From: Skermania sp. ID1734
GTDB taxonomy: Bacteria; Actinomycetota; Actinomycetes; Mycobacteriales; Mycobacteriaceae
Reading direction: 5' to 3'
Assembly: GCF_007489285.1 (NCBI RefSeq)
Contig: NZ_VLIY01000003.1
Span: forward strand, 248,001 to 312,000
Length of the DNA stretch: 64,000 bases
Shown: positions 50,056 through 58,681 of the stretch, piece by piece
Layout of the letters: every line of letters begins with the position of its first letter
Position numbering within the stretch: position 1 is the first letter of the stretch
Translations under genes and position numbers: made by a program
Notes under the pieces: generated by a model
The model's input: the letters and a program-made list of their open reading frames with translations, nothing else
What the model was told of the DNA's origin: nothing
Databases searched by the model: none

Positions 50056-51453
50056 AAGTGTTGCCGGTCGGTTGACTGGTGATGCATGCTCGGCCACGGG
50101 CGCTGCAGCGGTGAGTAGTCGGTCGAGGTTGGTGAGCTTGACTCGCGGCCGGCCTGTGCTCCAGCCCGCGATGCGCTCGACAGCGTCGATGCGGCGCCAG
50201 CCCGGCTGGTCGACAAGGTTTGGCTGCCGGTGCCGTAGCTCCTGTTCGACGGTTTCGCGGGCGAGGGTTCCTTCGGTCGGCAGAAGGTTCAGATCAGCAT
50301 CGGCGAGCAGTGCGCGCACGGTGTCGCGAGCGCATTTTTTGTTGGTGCCGATGATTCCGCGGGGACCGCGTTTCATCCATCCGGTGACATACGCGCCCCG
50401 CAGGTGCTCGACTCGGCCGTGCGTGTTGGCAATGACACCGCGGCGCTCGTCGAAGGGCAGACCTTCGATCGGCGAGCCGAAGTATCCGACGGCGCGCACT
50501 ATCAACCCGGTTTCGATGACCGAATAGGTCCCTGTCGGGTTAACCGAGCCCTCGACGATTTCGTTGTGCTCGACGGTGAGTCCGGTGGCGCGATCCGTGC
50601 CGAGAACGTTCACCGGGGAGGTGAGAAATCGCAGAATGATCCGCTTGTCATGGCCGTTCACACGTGTCTGCGCATAGGTGCGCAGGGTTTTCACCTTGCG
50701 CCTGGTCGTCGGGTCGGGTTGGTGGGTCGCCTGAAACTCGGCGCCCTGCACGACAATGTCTACCCCGCGCAAATGGCCGAGTTCTTCGAGTTCCGGGTTG
50801 TTGAATGCCGCTTGTTCATAGCCGCGCCGGCCAAGCAGGACGACCTCACGAATCCTGCTGTGGCGCAGCGTTTGCAGCGCGTGGTCGGCGATGTCGGTGC
50901 GGGCGAGGACGTCGGTCGGTGCGGTCAGGATGCGTGCGACGTCGAGCGCGACATTGCCGTTTCCGATGATCACTGCGCGTTCGTGGCTGAGATCCGGCTC
51001 GAGATGGGCGTAGCCGGGATGGCCGTTGAACCAGGCGATGAATTCGCGAGCAGCGACTGAGCCGGGAGTGCTTTCCCCGGGAATCCGCAGCGCGGCATCG
51101 CGATCGGCACCATAGGCGTAGATGACTGCGTCGTACCACTGCGCGAGTTCGGCGACGGTGACATGGGTGCCGATCTCGATGTTGCCGAAGAACCGGAAAC
51201 CATCGCGGGCGGCGATGTGTTCGAACACGGTGTGGGCGAGCTTCTTGTCGGGGTGATCCGGTGCGACGCCGTTCCGGACCAGTCCCCATTGGGTTGCGAG
51301 CCGGTCGATGACGTCGACCTCGATGCGCCGGTTGACCAGCTGGACCAGTCGACCGTCGAGGTAGGTGCCGCCGGGTCCTTCGAGCAAATGCCCGGCGGCG
51401 TACATCCCGGACGGCCCGGCACCGATGACCGCGACCCGCAGCGGCCGGGTCAC
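50053..51453 (-). CDS. ferredoxin-NADP reductase (FprA/adrenodoxin-reductase type)
   Basis: A 466-residue flavoprotein of the adrenodoxin-reductase family. FAD-binding GAGPSG is at about 10-15, the NADP-binding block is IGNGNVALDVARIL, and the C-terminal GWMKRGPRGIIGTNKKCA is characteristic. The GTG start overlaps the ferredoxin stop (GTGA), which rules out reading it as a larger fusion with the upstream frame. It should pass electrons between NADP(H) and that ferredoxin, and so to or from the molybdoenzyme. Confidence 0.95.
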   Translation of the reverse strand: MTRPLRVAVIGAGPSGMYAAGHLLEGPGGTYLDGRLVQLVNRRIEVDVIDRLATQWGLVRNGVAPDHPDKKLAHTVFEHIAARDGFRFFGNIEIGTHVTVAELAQWYDAVIYAYGADRDAALRIPGESTPGSVAAREFIAWFNGHPGYAHLEPDLSHERAVIIGNGNVALDVARILTAPTDVLARTDIADHALQTLRHSRIREVVLLGRRGYEQAAFNNPELEELGHLRGVDIVVQGAEFQATHQPDPTTRRKVKTLRTYAQTRVNGHDKRIILRFLTSPVNVLGTDRATGLTVEHNEIVEGSVNPTGTYSVIETGLIVRAVGYFGSPIEGLPFDERRGVIANTHGRVEHLRGAYVTGWMKRGPRGIIGTNKKCARDTVRALLADADLNLLPTEGTLARETVEQELRHRQPNLVDQPGWRRIDAVERIAGWSTGRPRVKLTNLDRLLTAAAPVAEHASPVNRPATL

Positions 51454-51716
51454 TGTGTGCCCTCGAAGAATTCGGCGTTGATGCTCGCGTAGTGAGCCCA
51501 TTTCGCCGGCAGCCGGGACGTGGCGTAGACGGCTTGGACCGGGCACGCCGGTACGCAGGCCTCGCAGTCGATACATGAGGTGGCATCGATGTAGAGCTGT
51601 TCGGTGGTGTCGAACTCGGGGTCGTCGGGCCGGGGCCGTATGCAGTCGGCGGGGCACACTTCCAGGCACGAGTAGTCGGCAACGCACGGGGCCGCGATAA
51701 CGAAGGGCATGCTCAT
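51450..51716 (-). CDS. 7Fe/8Fe-type ferredoxin
   Basis: An 88-residue ferredoxin with eight cysteines: C11, C17, C21, C25 and C48, C51, C54, C58 (CIDCEACVPACP). This is the pattern of [3Fe-4S][4Fe-4S] ferredoxins of actinobacteria. ATG 51716 overlaps the stop of the molybdoenzyme by four bases, and its own stop overlaps the reductase start. The three genes are therefore translated as one electron-transfer unit. Confidence 0.93.
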   Translation of the reverse strand: MSMPFVIAAPCVADYSCLEVCPADCIRPRPDDPEFDTTEQLYIDATSCIDCEACVPACPVQAVYATSRLPAKWAHYASINAEFFEGTQ

Positions 51717-53896
51717 TCTCCCGTCGGGGCGACACTGTCGATGCGCTCGGCGCGCACGCGGATTCCGGAAAGGTGCGACATTCCCGACAGTGGATCGAGG
51801 TCTGCGGGGTTTGTCGACGCCAGGGCGTTGACGTTCGCGCCGGGTTCGCGGTTTGCTCGCTTCCAGCTGCCGCCCCCGTGGCCCCAGCCGTGCGGCACGG
51901 CGACGACTCCGCGGCTGATGTCCGCGGTTGCGATGACGGGCAGTTCGATGTGGCCGCTGGCCGAAACGAGACGGACCGGGCCCAGGTGGGTGAGGCCAAG
52001 GTCGTCGACGTCTTCGGGATGCATTCGAGCGGCGTGCGGTGCGCGGGCGGCGCGTAATGCCGCAACGTTGTGCATCCACGAGTTCTCCGACCGTGGCTCC
52101 CGCTGCCCGATGAGGCGCAGTGAAAAGTCAGGGTCCTCGCGGCGTTGTCCGAGACGTTGCACTTCGCTGCGAATCTCGGGGTGGTGGAGGTGAATCCGCT
52201 TGTCGCGATGACGGATCACGCGGCGTATCCGGCCGACCTCGACCGCGTCGGCGAACATGACGCCGTGCGGGTGGTTGGCGATGAGCCGGTCCAGTGTCAG
52301 TCCGTTTCGGCGGAGCCCGAACCGATCTCCGCCACGGCCTAGCCGGATGAGCGTGTCGAGGACCCGCCGTGGCGTCACCGGCAGGTGCACGAGGTTCGCC
52401 ACCCCGGCGGCGAGCCGGACCAGCGGATTCGGCATTGGCCAAACGCCCGCCTTTTCGGCAATCTCTTGCAGGATCTCCGCTTCCAGGCGGGCCTGTCCGC
52501 GCGGCGGCACGACGGCGGGCGTTGCTTGGACGAACGGCTGGAGATAGAAGGTCCCGTTGGCGACCGGAAGGTCTTCGCGTTCGTACATGGCCGTCGCGGG
52601 CAGGATGAAGTCGGCGTGCTGGTTGGTTTCGGTGACGTAGAGATCGATCGACACCATCAGATCGAGCCCGGCGAGCGCGTTCTCCAGTTCGGGGCCGTTG
52701 GGTGTGGACAGCACGGGGTTGCCGGCCGAGACGAACAGCATCCGGATCTGATCGGGGCCGGGGGTGGTCATCTCGGCAGCCATGAACGCGGCGGGCTCTT
52801 GGCCCATGACCGTCGGCATGGCCCCGATCCTCGTCTTTGCGGGAACGTAGGAAGAGAATGCGTCGGTGTACGCATCCAGCTGGACCAGCGGCAATACCGG
52901 TTCTCCGAACACGACGCCGCCACGCTGGTCGATGTTGCCGGCAAGAATGTTGACGGCGTCCATGAGGAAATTGACCAGCGTCGGCGCTGAACCCAGGCAA
53001 GTACCGGTTCGCCCATAGACCGCCGACCGTTTCTGGGTCAGGTCGCGTGCGAGGCCGCGGACCGTTTCGGCGGGAATGCGGGTCCGCTCCGCAGTCGCCT
53101 CTGGTGGAAATGGCGTGGCGAGTCTGCGCAAAGACTCGACACCGGAGGCGATCTTGGCGACTCGCGCGCGGTCGACCAGGTTCTCGGCGAACAGGACATT
53201 GATGATCGACAGCAGCAACCAGGCATCGGAGTCGGGGAGGATGGGCAGCCACTGATGTTCGCGGGCGGTCTCGGTCCGGCGCGGGTCGATGACGACAACG
53301 CGGCCACCGCGATTCTCGATGGCGTGCAGTTCTTCGGCGACCCGGCCTACGCTGCACAAGCTCATGTGGGACACGACGGGGTTCGCGCCCATGAGGACGA
53401 GGAACTCGGTGTGATGGATGTCCGGGAGCGGGATTTGCATGATCTGGCCGTACAGCAGGTGGTTCGCGACGAACCGGCTGTTGGTGTCCTGCGAGCCCGC
53501 GGAGAAGAAATGCGTGATCCCCAGGGCTCGCATGAACAGCAATGACCACAACGCGTTCGAGTAGTTCAACGCCGCGGGATTGCCCAGGTAGAAAGCCCCG
53601 GACCGAGCGCCGTACCGAGACCGGATGTGCCTGACCCGGCGCGCGATCTCACTGGTCGCTTCGTGCCAGGACACCTGCTCGAACGTACCGTCGGGACGTT
53701 TGCGCAGCGGGTGCAGCACGCGGTCAGGATCGTTTTGGACCGCGGGGTAGGCCATGCCCTTCGGGCACGCGAATCCCCGCGACAGCGGATGGTCTTTGTC
53801 CGGTCGGAGCCCGATCAGGCGATCGTTCTCGACGGTGGCGATCATTCCGCAGAACGGTTCACAGATACGGCAGAAAGTGACCTTCTCTTGTTGCAT
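51713..53896 (-). CDS. molybdopterin oxidoreductase (DMSO-reductase superfamily)
   Basis: A 727-residue molybdenum (bis-MGD) enzyme. The N-terminal [4Fe-4S] cluster ligands are C9, C12, C16 and C44 (CRICEPFC ... CPKG), followed by the usual MGD domains and a C-terminal dinucleotide-binding domain (HPEDVDDLGL). Where formate dehydrogenases carry Cys or selenocysteine (about 130-160) I see no cysteine, so formate is not the obvious substrate. It resembles the Rv0197-type enzymes of unknown function. No Tat signal is seen, so it is cytoplasmic. It is coupled by overlaps to its ferredoxin and reductase. Confidence 0.93.
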   Translation of the reverse strand: MQQEKVTFCRICEPFCGMIATVENDRLIGLRPDKDHPLSRGFACPKGMAYPAVQNDPDRVLHPLRKRPDGTFEQVSWHEATSEIARRVRHIRSRYGARSGAFYLGNPAALNYSNALWSLLFMRALGITHFFSAGSQDTNSRFVANHLLYGQIMQIPLPDIHHTEFLVLMGANPVVSHMSLCSVGRVAEELHAIENRGGRVVVIDPRRTETAREHQWLPILPDSDAWLLLSIINVLFAENLVDRARVAKIASGVESLRRLATPFPPEATAERTRIPAETVRGLARDLTQKRSAVYGRTGTCLGSAPTLVNFLMDAVNILAGNIDQRGGVVFGEPVLPLVQLDAYTDAFSSYVPAKTRIGAMPTVMGQEPAAFMAAEMTTPGPDQIRMLFVSAGNPVLSTPNGPELENALAGLDLMVSIDLYVTETNQHADFILPATAMYEREDLPVANGTFYLQPFVQATPAVVPPRGQARLEAEILQEIAEKAGVWPMPNPLVRLAAGVANLVHLPVTPRRVLDTLIRLGRGGDRFGLRRNGLTLDRLIANHPHGVMFADAVEVGRIRRVIRHRDKRIHLHHPEIRSEVQRLGQRREDPDFSLRLIGQREPRSENSWMHNVAALRAARAPHAARMHPEDVDDLGLTHLGPVRLVSASGHIELPVIATADISRGVVAVPHGWGHGGGSWKRANREPGANVNALASTNPADLDPLSGMSHLSGIRVRAERIDSVAPTGE

Positions 53897-53900
53897 GAGG

Positions 53901-54053
53901 TCATCCCGCCGGCATGTGTCGGCGAGCGCCGATCCGCTGCAATTCACCGCGGGCTTCGACGACCGTGACCGGGCTGACCGCGATGAGCTTGCGGACGGTC
54001 GCACCCGACGTCGTGTGCGGGACGCGTGCGCGCAATGATCCCCGATCGCTCAT
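53901..54053 (-). CDS. possible small ORF between SDR and molybdoenzyme
   Basis: A 50-codon frame starting ATG two bases after the SDR stop, ending five bases before the molybdoenzyme start. It contains KLIAVSPVTVVEARGELQRI. The ribosome-binding site is weak (GAGG further upstream). The tight spacing within an otherwise compact operon is the only support; it may equally be an untranslated spacer. Confidence 0.3.
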   Translation of the reverse strand: MSDRGSLRARVPHTTSGATVRKLIAVSPVTVVEARGELQRIGARRHMPAG

Positions 54054-54055
54054 CG

Positions 54056-54937
54056 TCACTGTCCGCCCCGTTCCTCGATGCGCCGCAGCAGCGAGTGCAC
54101 GCGCTGATCGCGCGTGAGCTGGCTGTCGAGGACGACGTTGATGAGTCCGCGGAACAGGGCGTAGGGCTCCCATCCGCTGGGCGCGATCGTGCGGGCCGCG
54201 CGGCGGGCGATGCCGGCGGCGATCGTCGTGGCCGCCTGGGCGGCGGTGATCCGGACGTTGAGCGGCCACGGCAGGAACCCGCCGATTTCCCGGCCCAGCT
54301 CGTCCTCATCGAGCGTGGTGTGTGTCATCGCGGTCTCGACGATGCCGAAATACGCGACTCCGGCGGTGGCATTGTGTGGTGCCAGTTCGACGCGCAGTGA
54401 CCGGCCGAGCTGCTCGACCGCGGCCTTGCTGATCATGTACGGCGACCCTCCCATCCCGGGGGCGAACGACGCGCACGAGGAGACGACGACCACATGCCCG
54501 TGAGCTGCGACGATGTGTTCCAGTGCCGGGTGGATGGTATTGAACACCCCGGTCAGGTTGACGTCGATGACCCGATCGAACGCAGCCGCGTCCATGGTGC
54601 GCAGCGTCGCAGGTTTGGGCACGATCCCGGCGTTGGCGACCACGACGTCGAGCCCTCCGAAGACCGTCACCGCCAGGTTGACGGCGTTGGCCATCTCGTC
54701 GCGATCGGCCACGTTGGCCCCGATCGCGAGCGCCTTCTCGCCAAGGGCGTTGGCCGCGGTCGCAGCCGCCTCGCCATTGACGTCTACGAGCACCACGCAC
54801 GCGCCGCGCTGGTGCAGCAGGCTGGCGAGTTCGAATCCGATGCCTTGTGCCGCGCCGGTGATGAGCACGACCTTGCCGTTGACGTCGTATTTCGGTCCGT
54901 ACAGCCGCGTCAGTGGGTTGAGCTGGCCGATGTCCAT
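54056..54937 (-). CDS. short-chain dehydrogenase/reductase
   Basis: A 293-residue classical SDR. The cofactor motif is TGAAQGIG near 27-34, ANAGI follows, and the active site is S...Y-MISK (YMISKAAVEQ). It overlaps the stop of the upstream flavin monooxygenase by one base (TGATG). SDR genes are common partners of BVMO/EthA-type monooxygenases, making or using the ketone substrate. The C-terminal third has no further domain. Confidence 0.92.
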   Translation of the reverse strand: MDIGQLNPLTRLYGPKYDVNGKVVLITGAAQGIGFELASLLHQRGACVVLVDVNGEAAATAANALGEKALAIGANVADRDEMANAVNLAVTVFGGLDVVVANAGIVPKPATLRTMDAAAFDRVIDVNLTGVFNTIHPALEHIVAAHGHVVVVSSCASFAPGMGGSPYMISKAAVEQLGRSLRVELAPHNATAGVAYFGIVETAMTHTTLDEDELGREIGGFLPWPLNVRITAAQAATTIAAGIARRAARTIAPSGWEPYALFRGLINVVLDSQLTRDQRVHSLLRRIEERGGQ

Positions 54938-56406
54938 CAGAGCGTCATCTCGTAGGACTCGGCGTCGAAGGCCGACAAGCGTTTGCGGTACTCGAAACTC
55001 CAGTTCGGGTAGAGACCGGCGTTCTCGCCGCTGTCGGTGGTGTAGTAGCTCTTGCAGCCGCCCTTGAGCCAGACGGTGTCGCGGCTTCGTGTCTCCATCT
55101 CCTCGAGGAAGGTGGCTTGGACCTCGGGACGGACCTCGACCCGACGGAAACCCTTCGTGCGTGCCGTCTTTAGGGCATCGACGATGTACGCGATCTGCGA
55201 CTCGATCATGAAGATGGCGGACTGGTTGCCGGCGGCGCCGAACGGTCCGAGCGTGCAGAAGAAATTCGGGAACCCCGCAAGGGTCGCACCGAGGTACGTC
55301 TGCGGTTGCTTGCGGTACAACTCGGCCATCGACAGGCCTTCACGCCCGACGTAGTGGTCGAACGCGGTCGGAATCGCGGTGAACCCTGTGCCGTAGATGA
55401 TCGTGTCGACTTGGTGTTCCACACCGGCGCGGTCGACGATCGAGTGGGCGCGAACCTCGGCGATGCCGTCGGTGACGACCGTGACGTTGGGCTTGTCCAG
55501 AGCGGGCAGGTAGGCGTCGGAGAAAATCGCCCGCTTACAGCCGATTACGTAGTCCGGGGTCAGCTTGTTCCGCAGCTTCGGGTCGCGGACCTGGCGCAGC
55601 AACTGAACCCTGGCCATCGACTCGTAGACGTGGCGGAAACGCAGGTCGACGAGGTTGATCAGGCCGAACGCTTCGATGGCGCCATACCAGCCGCTGCGCA
55701 CCGCGCGCTGGACCAGCGGGACGTGCCGCAGGATTGACTTCTCGATACCCAGTGCCCGGCGGTCCAGGCGGGGCACGATCCACGGCGCCGAACGCTGGAA
55801 CACCGTCAGGTGGTGAACGTCGGGCTGAATCTCCGGAATGAACTGCACGGCGGATGCGCCGGTGCCGATGACCGCGACCCGCTCATCAGTGAGGTCGTGG
55901 TCGTGGTTCCAGTGCAGGGAGTGGAAGCTCCTGCCCCGGAAGTTCTCGATACCCGGCAAGCTCGGGTACTTGGCTTCGGCGAAGATGCCGGTTGCCGAGA
56001 TGAGGAAGGTGGCGGTCAGTGGGCCCTTTGAGGTCTCGATGCGCCACAGCGCCGCGTCGTCGTCCCACCGGGCGTCGACAAGTTCGGTGTTGAACCGGAT
56101 GTGGCGCAGCACGTCGAACCTGCTCGCGACAGCACGGATGTACTCGAGGATTTCCTGCTGCGGTGCATAGGTGTGCGACCAGTCGGGGTTCGGTGCGAAC
56201 GAGTAGCAGTACAAGTGCGACGGGACATCGCATGCTGCACCTGGGTAGGTGTTCGCGCTCCACGTGCCGCCGAGGTCGTTGGATCGCTCGAGCACGGCGA
56301 TGTCGTCGAAACCGGCTTGCCGCAGTTTGATTGCCAGCCCGATGCCGCCGAAACCGGCGCCGACAATGGCGACGTGGGTGTGTTCGATCTGACCAGTCCG
56401 GTTCAT
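54937..56406 (-). CDS. flavin-containing monooxygenase (BVMO/EthA-like)
   Basis: A 489-residue class B flavoprotein. GAGFGG is at 16-21, GGTWSANTYPGAACD at 46-60, the fingerprint FRGRSFHSLHW at 156-166 keeps the histidine (H162), and GTGASA is at 181-186. The fingerprint ends in N rather than P/D. It oxidises a ketone, aldehyde or heteroatom with NADPH and O2. ATG 56406 is used; a TTG two codons upstream is also possible. It is third in the operon and directly follows the [2Fe-2S] reductase. Confidence 0.94.
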   Translation of the reverse strand: MNRTGQIEHTHVAIVGAGFGGIGLAIKLRQAGFDDIAVLERSNDLGGTWSANTYPGAACDVPSHLYCYSFAPNPDWSHTYAPQQEILEYIRAVASRFDVLRHIRFNTELVDARWDDDAALWRIETSKGPLTATFLISATGIFAEAKYPSLPGIENFRGRSFHSLHWNHDHDLTDERVAVIGTGASAVQFIPEIQPDVHHLTVFQRSAPWIVPRLDRRALGIEKSILRHVPLVQRAVRSGWYGAIEAFGLINLVDLRFRHVYESMARVQLLRQVRDPKLRNKLTPDYVIGCKRAIFSDAYLPALDKPNVTVVTDGIAEVRAHSIVDRAGVEHQVDTIIYGTGFTAIPTAFDHYVGREGLSMAELYRKQPQTYLGATLAGFPNFFCTLGPFGAAGNQSAIFMIESQIAYIVDALKTARTKGFRRVEVRPEVQATFLEEMETRSRDTVWLKGGCKSYYTTDSGENAGLYPNWSFEYRKRLSAFDAESYEMTL

Positions 56407-56439
56407 GTCCAATGCGCTTTCGGTGTGTGGAATGGGGTC

Positions 56440-57498
56440 TTAGAGATCGACGACGAGCGAGTCGTCGCAGGCGCGGGATACGCACGTGAGCATCTGGTTC
56501 GCACGTTCGGAGTCCGGGAGGCGGTTATCGCGGTGCTCGACTCTGCCGCGCAGGACCGACACCTTGCACGTGCCGCAGAAGCCCTGTTGGCAGGAGTAGA
56601 CGACACCGGGAATTTCCCGTCGGATCGCGGCGAGTGTGGTTTCGTCGGCGCGGACGCGGATGGTCCTTCCCGTTCGCGCCAGGGTCAGGTCGAATTCCCG
56701 GCCATCGACGACAGGTAATGCCGAGAAGCGTTCGATGTGCAGCGAACCGGTGGGATTGACGCGGAATGCGAATCGTTGAGCAGCTTCGAGAACTGGGATG
56801 GGACCGCACACGTACATCGCGGCACCGGGCTCGGCGGCGGCTAGGAGTTGCTCGAGGTCGGGGACCCCGTGTTCCTCGTCGGTGCGCACCTGGACGTTGT
56901 CGCCGAGCGCTTCAAGCTCATCGAGGAACGGCATGGTTCCGCGGGAGCGGCCGAGGTAAACCATCTTCCACTGCGCCCCGGCGGCCGCGGCTGCTTTGAC
57001 CATCGGGAGAATCGGCGTGATGCCAATGCCGCCCGCGATGAAGTGGTACGACGGTGCCTCGACGAACGCGAACGCGTTGCGGGGTCCGCGGACGCGGACT
57101 TCATCGCCGACCTTGAGCGAGCCGTGCACTTCGAGCGAGCCGCCGCCGCCATCGACGATCCGACGTACGGCAATTCGATAGCGGGTCGTCTCCGCAGGGT
57201 CGCCGCATAGTGAGTACTGCCGCTGTTTGCCCGAGGGCAGGAACACGTCGAGGTGCGAGCCTGGGCGCCAAGCGGGCAGAACGCTGTTCTCGGTGTCCCG
57301 AAGTGTCAGCGCGACAACCTCCTCGGCGATTCTCTCGACCTTGCTCACGACCAGGTCAAGCTCGAAGCCGCTGCGACGCAGAGGCTTCGGGCGAGACAGG
57401 AGGGGGGCTGCCGGGCCGGCGACGAACACCTCACGGTAGGCATCCATGACCGTGCCCAGAATCCGCAACGTTGCGGTCGGGGTGACTTCGTTGTCCAC
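56440..57498 (-). CDS. oxygenase reductase with C-terminal plant-type [2Fe-2S] domain
   Basis: A 352-residue flavoprotein of the phthalate-dioxygenase-reductase type. The N-terminal flavin domain has RQYSLCGDP, the NAD-binding part GGIGITPILPM and YVCGPIPVLEAA, and the C-terminal ferredoxin domain has CQQGFCGTC and a distal TCVS cysteine. GTG 57498 follows AAGGAC, which overlaps the previous gene's stop. Such proteins feed electrons to a diiron or Rieske oxygenase; the adjacent PF10118 protein is the natural partner here. Confidence 0.94.
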   Translation of the reverse strand: MDNEVTPTATLRILGTVMDAYREVFVAGPAAPLLSRPKPLRRSGFELDLVVSKVERIAEEVVALTLRDTENSVLPAWRPGSHLDVFLPSGKQRQYSLCGDPAETTRYRIAVRRIVDGGGGSLEVHGSLKVGDEVRVRGPRNAFAFVEAPSYHFIAGGIGITPILPMVKAAAAAGAQWKMVYLGRSRGTMPFLDELEALGDNVQVRTDEEHGVPDLEQLLAAAEPGAAMYVCGPIPVLEAAQRFAFRVNPTGSLHIERFSALPVVDGREFDLTLARTGRTIRVRADETTLAAIRREIPGVVYSCQQGFCGTCKVSVLRGRVEHRDNRLPDSERANQMLTCVSRACDDSLVVDL

Positions 57499-57512
57499 GG
57501 TTTCGAATGTCC

Positions 57513-58406
57513 TTAGTGTCCCGCCGCGCGCGCGGCGGGCGAATGTGCCAGATACCGCAGGGCGGCGTCCATCGGGCCGAGCTGCGAAGGATGGAAACCC
57601 GGGCGCAGGTAGCGCGGCATCTCGGTGAAGAAGATGAGGGCGTTGGGGATCACGCCACGGGCGGTCGCGCTCAGCCACTGCAGGGCCCAGAAGCGACCCT
57701 TGTCTTCGGACGGGTCCTTCTTGAACAGGTACGCGGTCGAGATGATGAAGAGCGGAAGCAGGGTCGCCGACGCGATCGCCGCCGTGCGCGCGCGCCGTGC
57801 GTAGCCGCCATCCAGATACATGTAAGCGTCGTAGACAACGCTGCGGTGTTCGACCTCTTCAGCGCCGTGCCAGCGGACAAGGTCGAGCATCGTGGGATGC
57901 ATGCCGAGGTCCTCGATGACGTCGGATTGAAGCATCCAATCGCCGATCACCGCCGTGAAGTGTTCCATGCCGGCGAAGATGCCCAAGCGTTCTTTGAGCC
58001 ACTCTTCCTTCGCGCGGCCGGTCATGCCGTGGTCGCCCAGGATGCGATCGACGAGCCACGCGACCTTGTCGACAAAACTCTCGGCCTCCAGGCCGATCGC
58101 CTGGAGGTGCTTGCGGGCGCCTTCATGGCTGCTCGCGTGCATCGTCTCCTGGCCAACAAAGCCCTGCACCTCTTCCTTGAGGCGCTCGTCCTCGATGTAC
58201 GGCAGTGCTTCCGAAAGTGCTTGCGCCATGGCGCGTTCACCTTCAGGAAGGACCAGATGCATCACGTTCACGATGTGCGTCGCCAGTACCTCGCCCGGGA
58301 TGTAGTGCATCGGAACCGAATCGAACGAGAAGCTCACATCGCGAGGCTTGATTGCGTGAGCTTCGTCGCTGTACGTGCGCTTCGTTGCGCCAGCTGGTTC
58401 AGTCAT
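57513..58406 (-). CDS. PF10118 'metal-dependent hydrolase' with diiron-type ligands
   Basis: A 297-residue helical protein of the family annotated as predicted metal-dependent hydrolase. The sequence offers a full ferritin-like diiron set: E55 or E57, E87xxH90 (ETMH), E148 and E184xxH187 (EVEH), with H94 nearby. A hydrophobic helix lies at about 208-228. It is the first gene of the operon and is followed at 14 bases by a [2Fe-2S] reductase of the kind that serves oxygenases. I infer a diiron oxygenase or desaturase rather than a hydrolase; the substrate is unknown. Confidence 0.88.
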   Translation of the reverse strand: MTEPAGATKRTYSDEAHAIKPRDVSFSFDSVPMHYIPGEVLATHIVNVMHLVLPEGERAMAQALSEALPYIEDERLKEEVQGFVGQETMHASSHEGARKHLQAIGLEAESFVDKVAWLVDRILGDHGMTGRAKEEWLKERLGIFAGMEHFTAVIGDWMLQSDVIEDLGMHPTMLDLVRWHGAEEVEHRSVVYDAYMYLDGGYARRARTAAIASATLLPLFIISTAYLFKKDPSEDKGRFWALQWLSATARGVIPNALIFFTEMPRYLRPGFHPSQLGPMDAALRYLAHSPAARAAGH

Positions 58407-58620
58407 ATTTCGACCGTACAGCGCAACGGATAACTTTGCAATGTTGCAGATACAACTCTGAACAATTTGTTGCAAATAGTGCACTCACTGCTGATCGCGG
58501 TGCGCCGCGAGAGGCATTCGGTCATGCGAAGCGGGAGGCCGCTACTTGCGTTGGTGTGCAGTAGGGGAGCGCTGCTTCCACGACAGGTGGGCAGCGGCGA
58601 GTGCACAGCAGCGGGAGACA
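58407..58620. promoter_or_regulatory. promoter region of the inserted oxygenase operon
   Basis: The gene-free region upstream of the PF10118 gene. Around 58437-58480 it is AT-rich and holds several small inverted repeats: GTTG-CAGATA-CAAC and AACAA-T-TTGTT. The string AATGT-NN-CAGATA here also occurs in the palindromes at 50025-50055 next to the TetR gene, which suggests a shared operator. The rest, to 58620, shows nothing further. Confidence 0.5.
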
Positions 58621-58629
58621 GCCGAACAA

Positions 58630-58673
58630 CGAAAAACGCCCGCGAGCTGTAGTCAGCTCGCGGGCGTTTTTCG
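58630..58673. terminator. bidirectional intrinsic terminator after qcrB
   Basis: A perfect 20-bp stem (58630-58649 with 58654-58673, CGAAAAACGCCCGCGAGCTG) with a TAGT loop; runs of A and T within the arms give a U-tract in both directions. It ends the ctaE-qcrCAB transcript and separates it from the inserted operon's promoter. Confidence 0.9.
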
Positions 58674-58681
58674 ACTAGAAC

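Noticed and set aside
51454-52065. Reading the ferredoxin-NADP reductase as a 670-residue fusion
   Set aside because: The upstream part is the ferredoxin and molybdoenzyme genes in another frame; the reductase has its own GTG start overlapping the ferredoxin stop.
53400-53510. Selenocysteine codon in the molybdoenzyme
   Set aside because: The frame has no in-frame TGA in this part and no SECIS-like hairpin was seen.
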